A stretch of 64,000 nt of DNA from Xestospongia muta (Eukaryota; Porifera; Demospongiae; Haplosclerida; Petrosiidae), in NCBI GenBank assembly GCA_963693285.1, contig OY848922.1:2282923-2346922 (forward strand), in the 5' to 3' direction. The position numbers were made by a program, and so were the translations under genes. Each line of letters opens with the position of its first letter. Position 1 is the stretch's first letter. Positions 62,901-64,000 of this stretch are shown here, piece by piece. The notes beneath the pieces were generated by a model. It had not been told where the DNA came from, did not search any database, and worked only from the letters and a program-made list of their open reading frames with translations.

Positions 62901-64000
62901 ACATTTCTTCATAATATCTTGTCCATCCATTGTAAAGATGGATGGACAAGATATTAAGAGACAACAGATGATTGTATAATGGACAAATTGATTGAAGGAA
63001 TGAGATGGAATAATAGATGAATGGACATATAGAAGAATGAATGGATGGACTTGGGGACATATAAAAGATGGATTAATAGAATAATAAAATGTATTGATGT
63101 GTACATAGAGAGATAGAGAAATGGATGTATATATCAATTGATGGATGGATAGTTAAATAGTTGGGAGATGACTAAATGGATGAATAGATGGACAAGTAAA
63201 ACAACAGATGGATCAATAGTTTGACATATAATAAGACACATAGTGACAGATGATGAGATATTTAATTATATATGTTTATATTTATATGATGAGATGAGTT
63301 AGTCAGGAATTTTACATATACATTCATTTAACTGAATTAATTATATTTGTCTGTAATCTGTTTAGATGAACTACAAAAGACAAAATCTACTAGAGATCAA
63401 TATCAACAAAGGAATCTTCGTCTACTACAACAACTACAACAAACAGAACAAGCTAGACAAGATATTGTACAACAGTCTAGACAACACTCACATGAGTATA
63501 GACAGCAGTTACAACAGTATCAACAGCAGTTACAAGATAGTCAGGGACAAATGCAGGAGTCTCAAGAAACAGTTGGTACTCTGCGTCAACAGTTACAAGA
63601 TAGTCAGGGACAATTGCATTTTGATTCAGTATATGAAAAAGATAGCTATATAGCTCAACTCACTCGTAAACTACACACTGTTATTAAAGAGAAAGACAAG
63701 AAAGAGGAGATCATAACAACACTCCAAACACAACTACAAGAGTATAAACAACAGAACTTACCTAGGACTCCTCAAAGGACTACAGGTTTGTTATTATTGT
63801 AAATATAACAGTTCATCACTTTATTTACCATATATCACAGATGTTGTCAGTTATCTTCCTAAACTAGCAGTTGTTCTACAACCAGTACAAGAAGATTGGG
63901 AACTACTGGGTCATCAACTTATTATAGATCAGTCTATACTGACTGATATCAGAAGTAAAGGAGATTCTACTGAACAGATGAAGCAGTTGTTAGAAGAATG
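59946..64000 (+). CDS. Array copy 7 (cut by window end): Kelch - extended coiled coil - Death domain (partial)
   Basis: Exons: 59946-59967, 60062-60595, 61096-61259, 61339-61524, 61826-61982, 62361-62636, 63366-63785, then 63841 to the window edge inside the Death domain exon. Everything is in frame. The Kelch and first coiled-coil exons are typical. The second coiled-coil exon is 420 nt instead of 165-186, adding about 80 Gln-rich residues at its front, including a duplicated QQLQDSQGQ unit. The shared [11 protein letters not shown] part follows. The extended coil should lengthen the stalk between propeller and Death domain or change oligomer state (inference). The protein after the first 53 residues of the Death domain lies outside the window, so its ZU5 and terminal types are unknown. 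Confidence 0.83.
62683..63260. mobile_element. Foldback element with perfect central hairpin (copy 7)
   Basis: Counterpart of 12199-12810. The centre (62912-62956) is a perfect 19-bp stem with a 7-nt loop, the best-preserved core in the window. It lies just before the expanded coiled-coil exon. Confidence 0.5.

Overview
The window looks like animal nuclear DNA, most likely from a sponge or another early-branching marine invertebrate such as Amphimedon (inference). It is very AT-rich, its genes are split by short GT-AG introns, and the protein domains (Kelch, Death, ZU5, UPA-like, CARD-like) are those of metazoan signalling and innate-immune proteins. A run of 200 N at 30983-31182 marks a scaffold gap.

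The window is dominated by a head-to-tail array of seven paralogous plus-strand genes. Their start codons lie at 2, 9454, 19526, 31576, 37360, 50473 and 59946. I rebuilt the exons by hand from GT-AG junctions and reading phase. Five copies (1, 2, 3, 5, 6) give continuous open proteins of about 1077-1133 aa. Copy 4 carries a large internal deletion, and copy 7 runs off the right edge. The common plan, N to C, is: a six-bladed Kelch propeller (5 exons), a Gln-rich coiled coil (2 exons), a Death domain, a short linker, a ZU5 domain, a UPA-like region, and a CARD-like helical domain at the C-terminus. Two ZU5-UPA versions occur: type I in copies 1, 2, 3 and 6, and type II in copies 4 and 5. Three CARD-like terminal versions occur: A in copies 1, 3 and 4; B in copies 2 and 6; C in copy 5. 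Introns and flanks are near-identical between copies. The Kelch exons nevertheless differ at two loop positions of each blade, the positions used for ligand contact in Keap1-type propellers. The simplest reading is a family of cytosolic recognition receptors whose sensor face is diversifying and whose output domains are swapped between copies.

Between the genes lies a repeated spacer. In order it holds a 3' flank, a conserved 75-nt hairpin, a 56-59 aa small ORF on plus, a 116 aa ORF on minus, and a short divergent promoter-sized gap before the next Kelch gene. Copies of these parts are intact in some spacers and broken in others. Two spacers were rebuilt by mobile DNA. The first, 28870-31486, is bounded by 26-bp inverted repeats and contains nine exact 142-bp tandem repeats plus the gap. 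The second, about 43.6-50.4 kb, shares the same right end and holds a decayed minus-strand PHD-finger/transposase-like gene and scattered relatives of the 142-bp repeat. As a result, copies 4 and 6 start only about 80-90 bp downstream of transposon DNA. Smaller elements are a foldback element in one coiled-coil intron, a 175-bp MITE at 57654 and an AT microsatellite.
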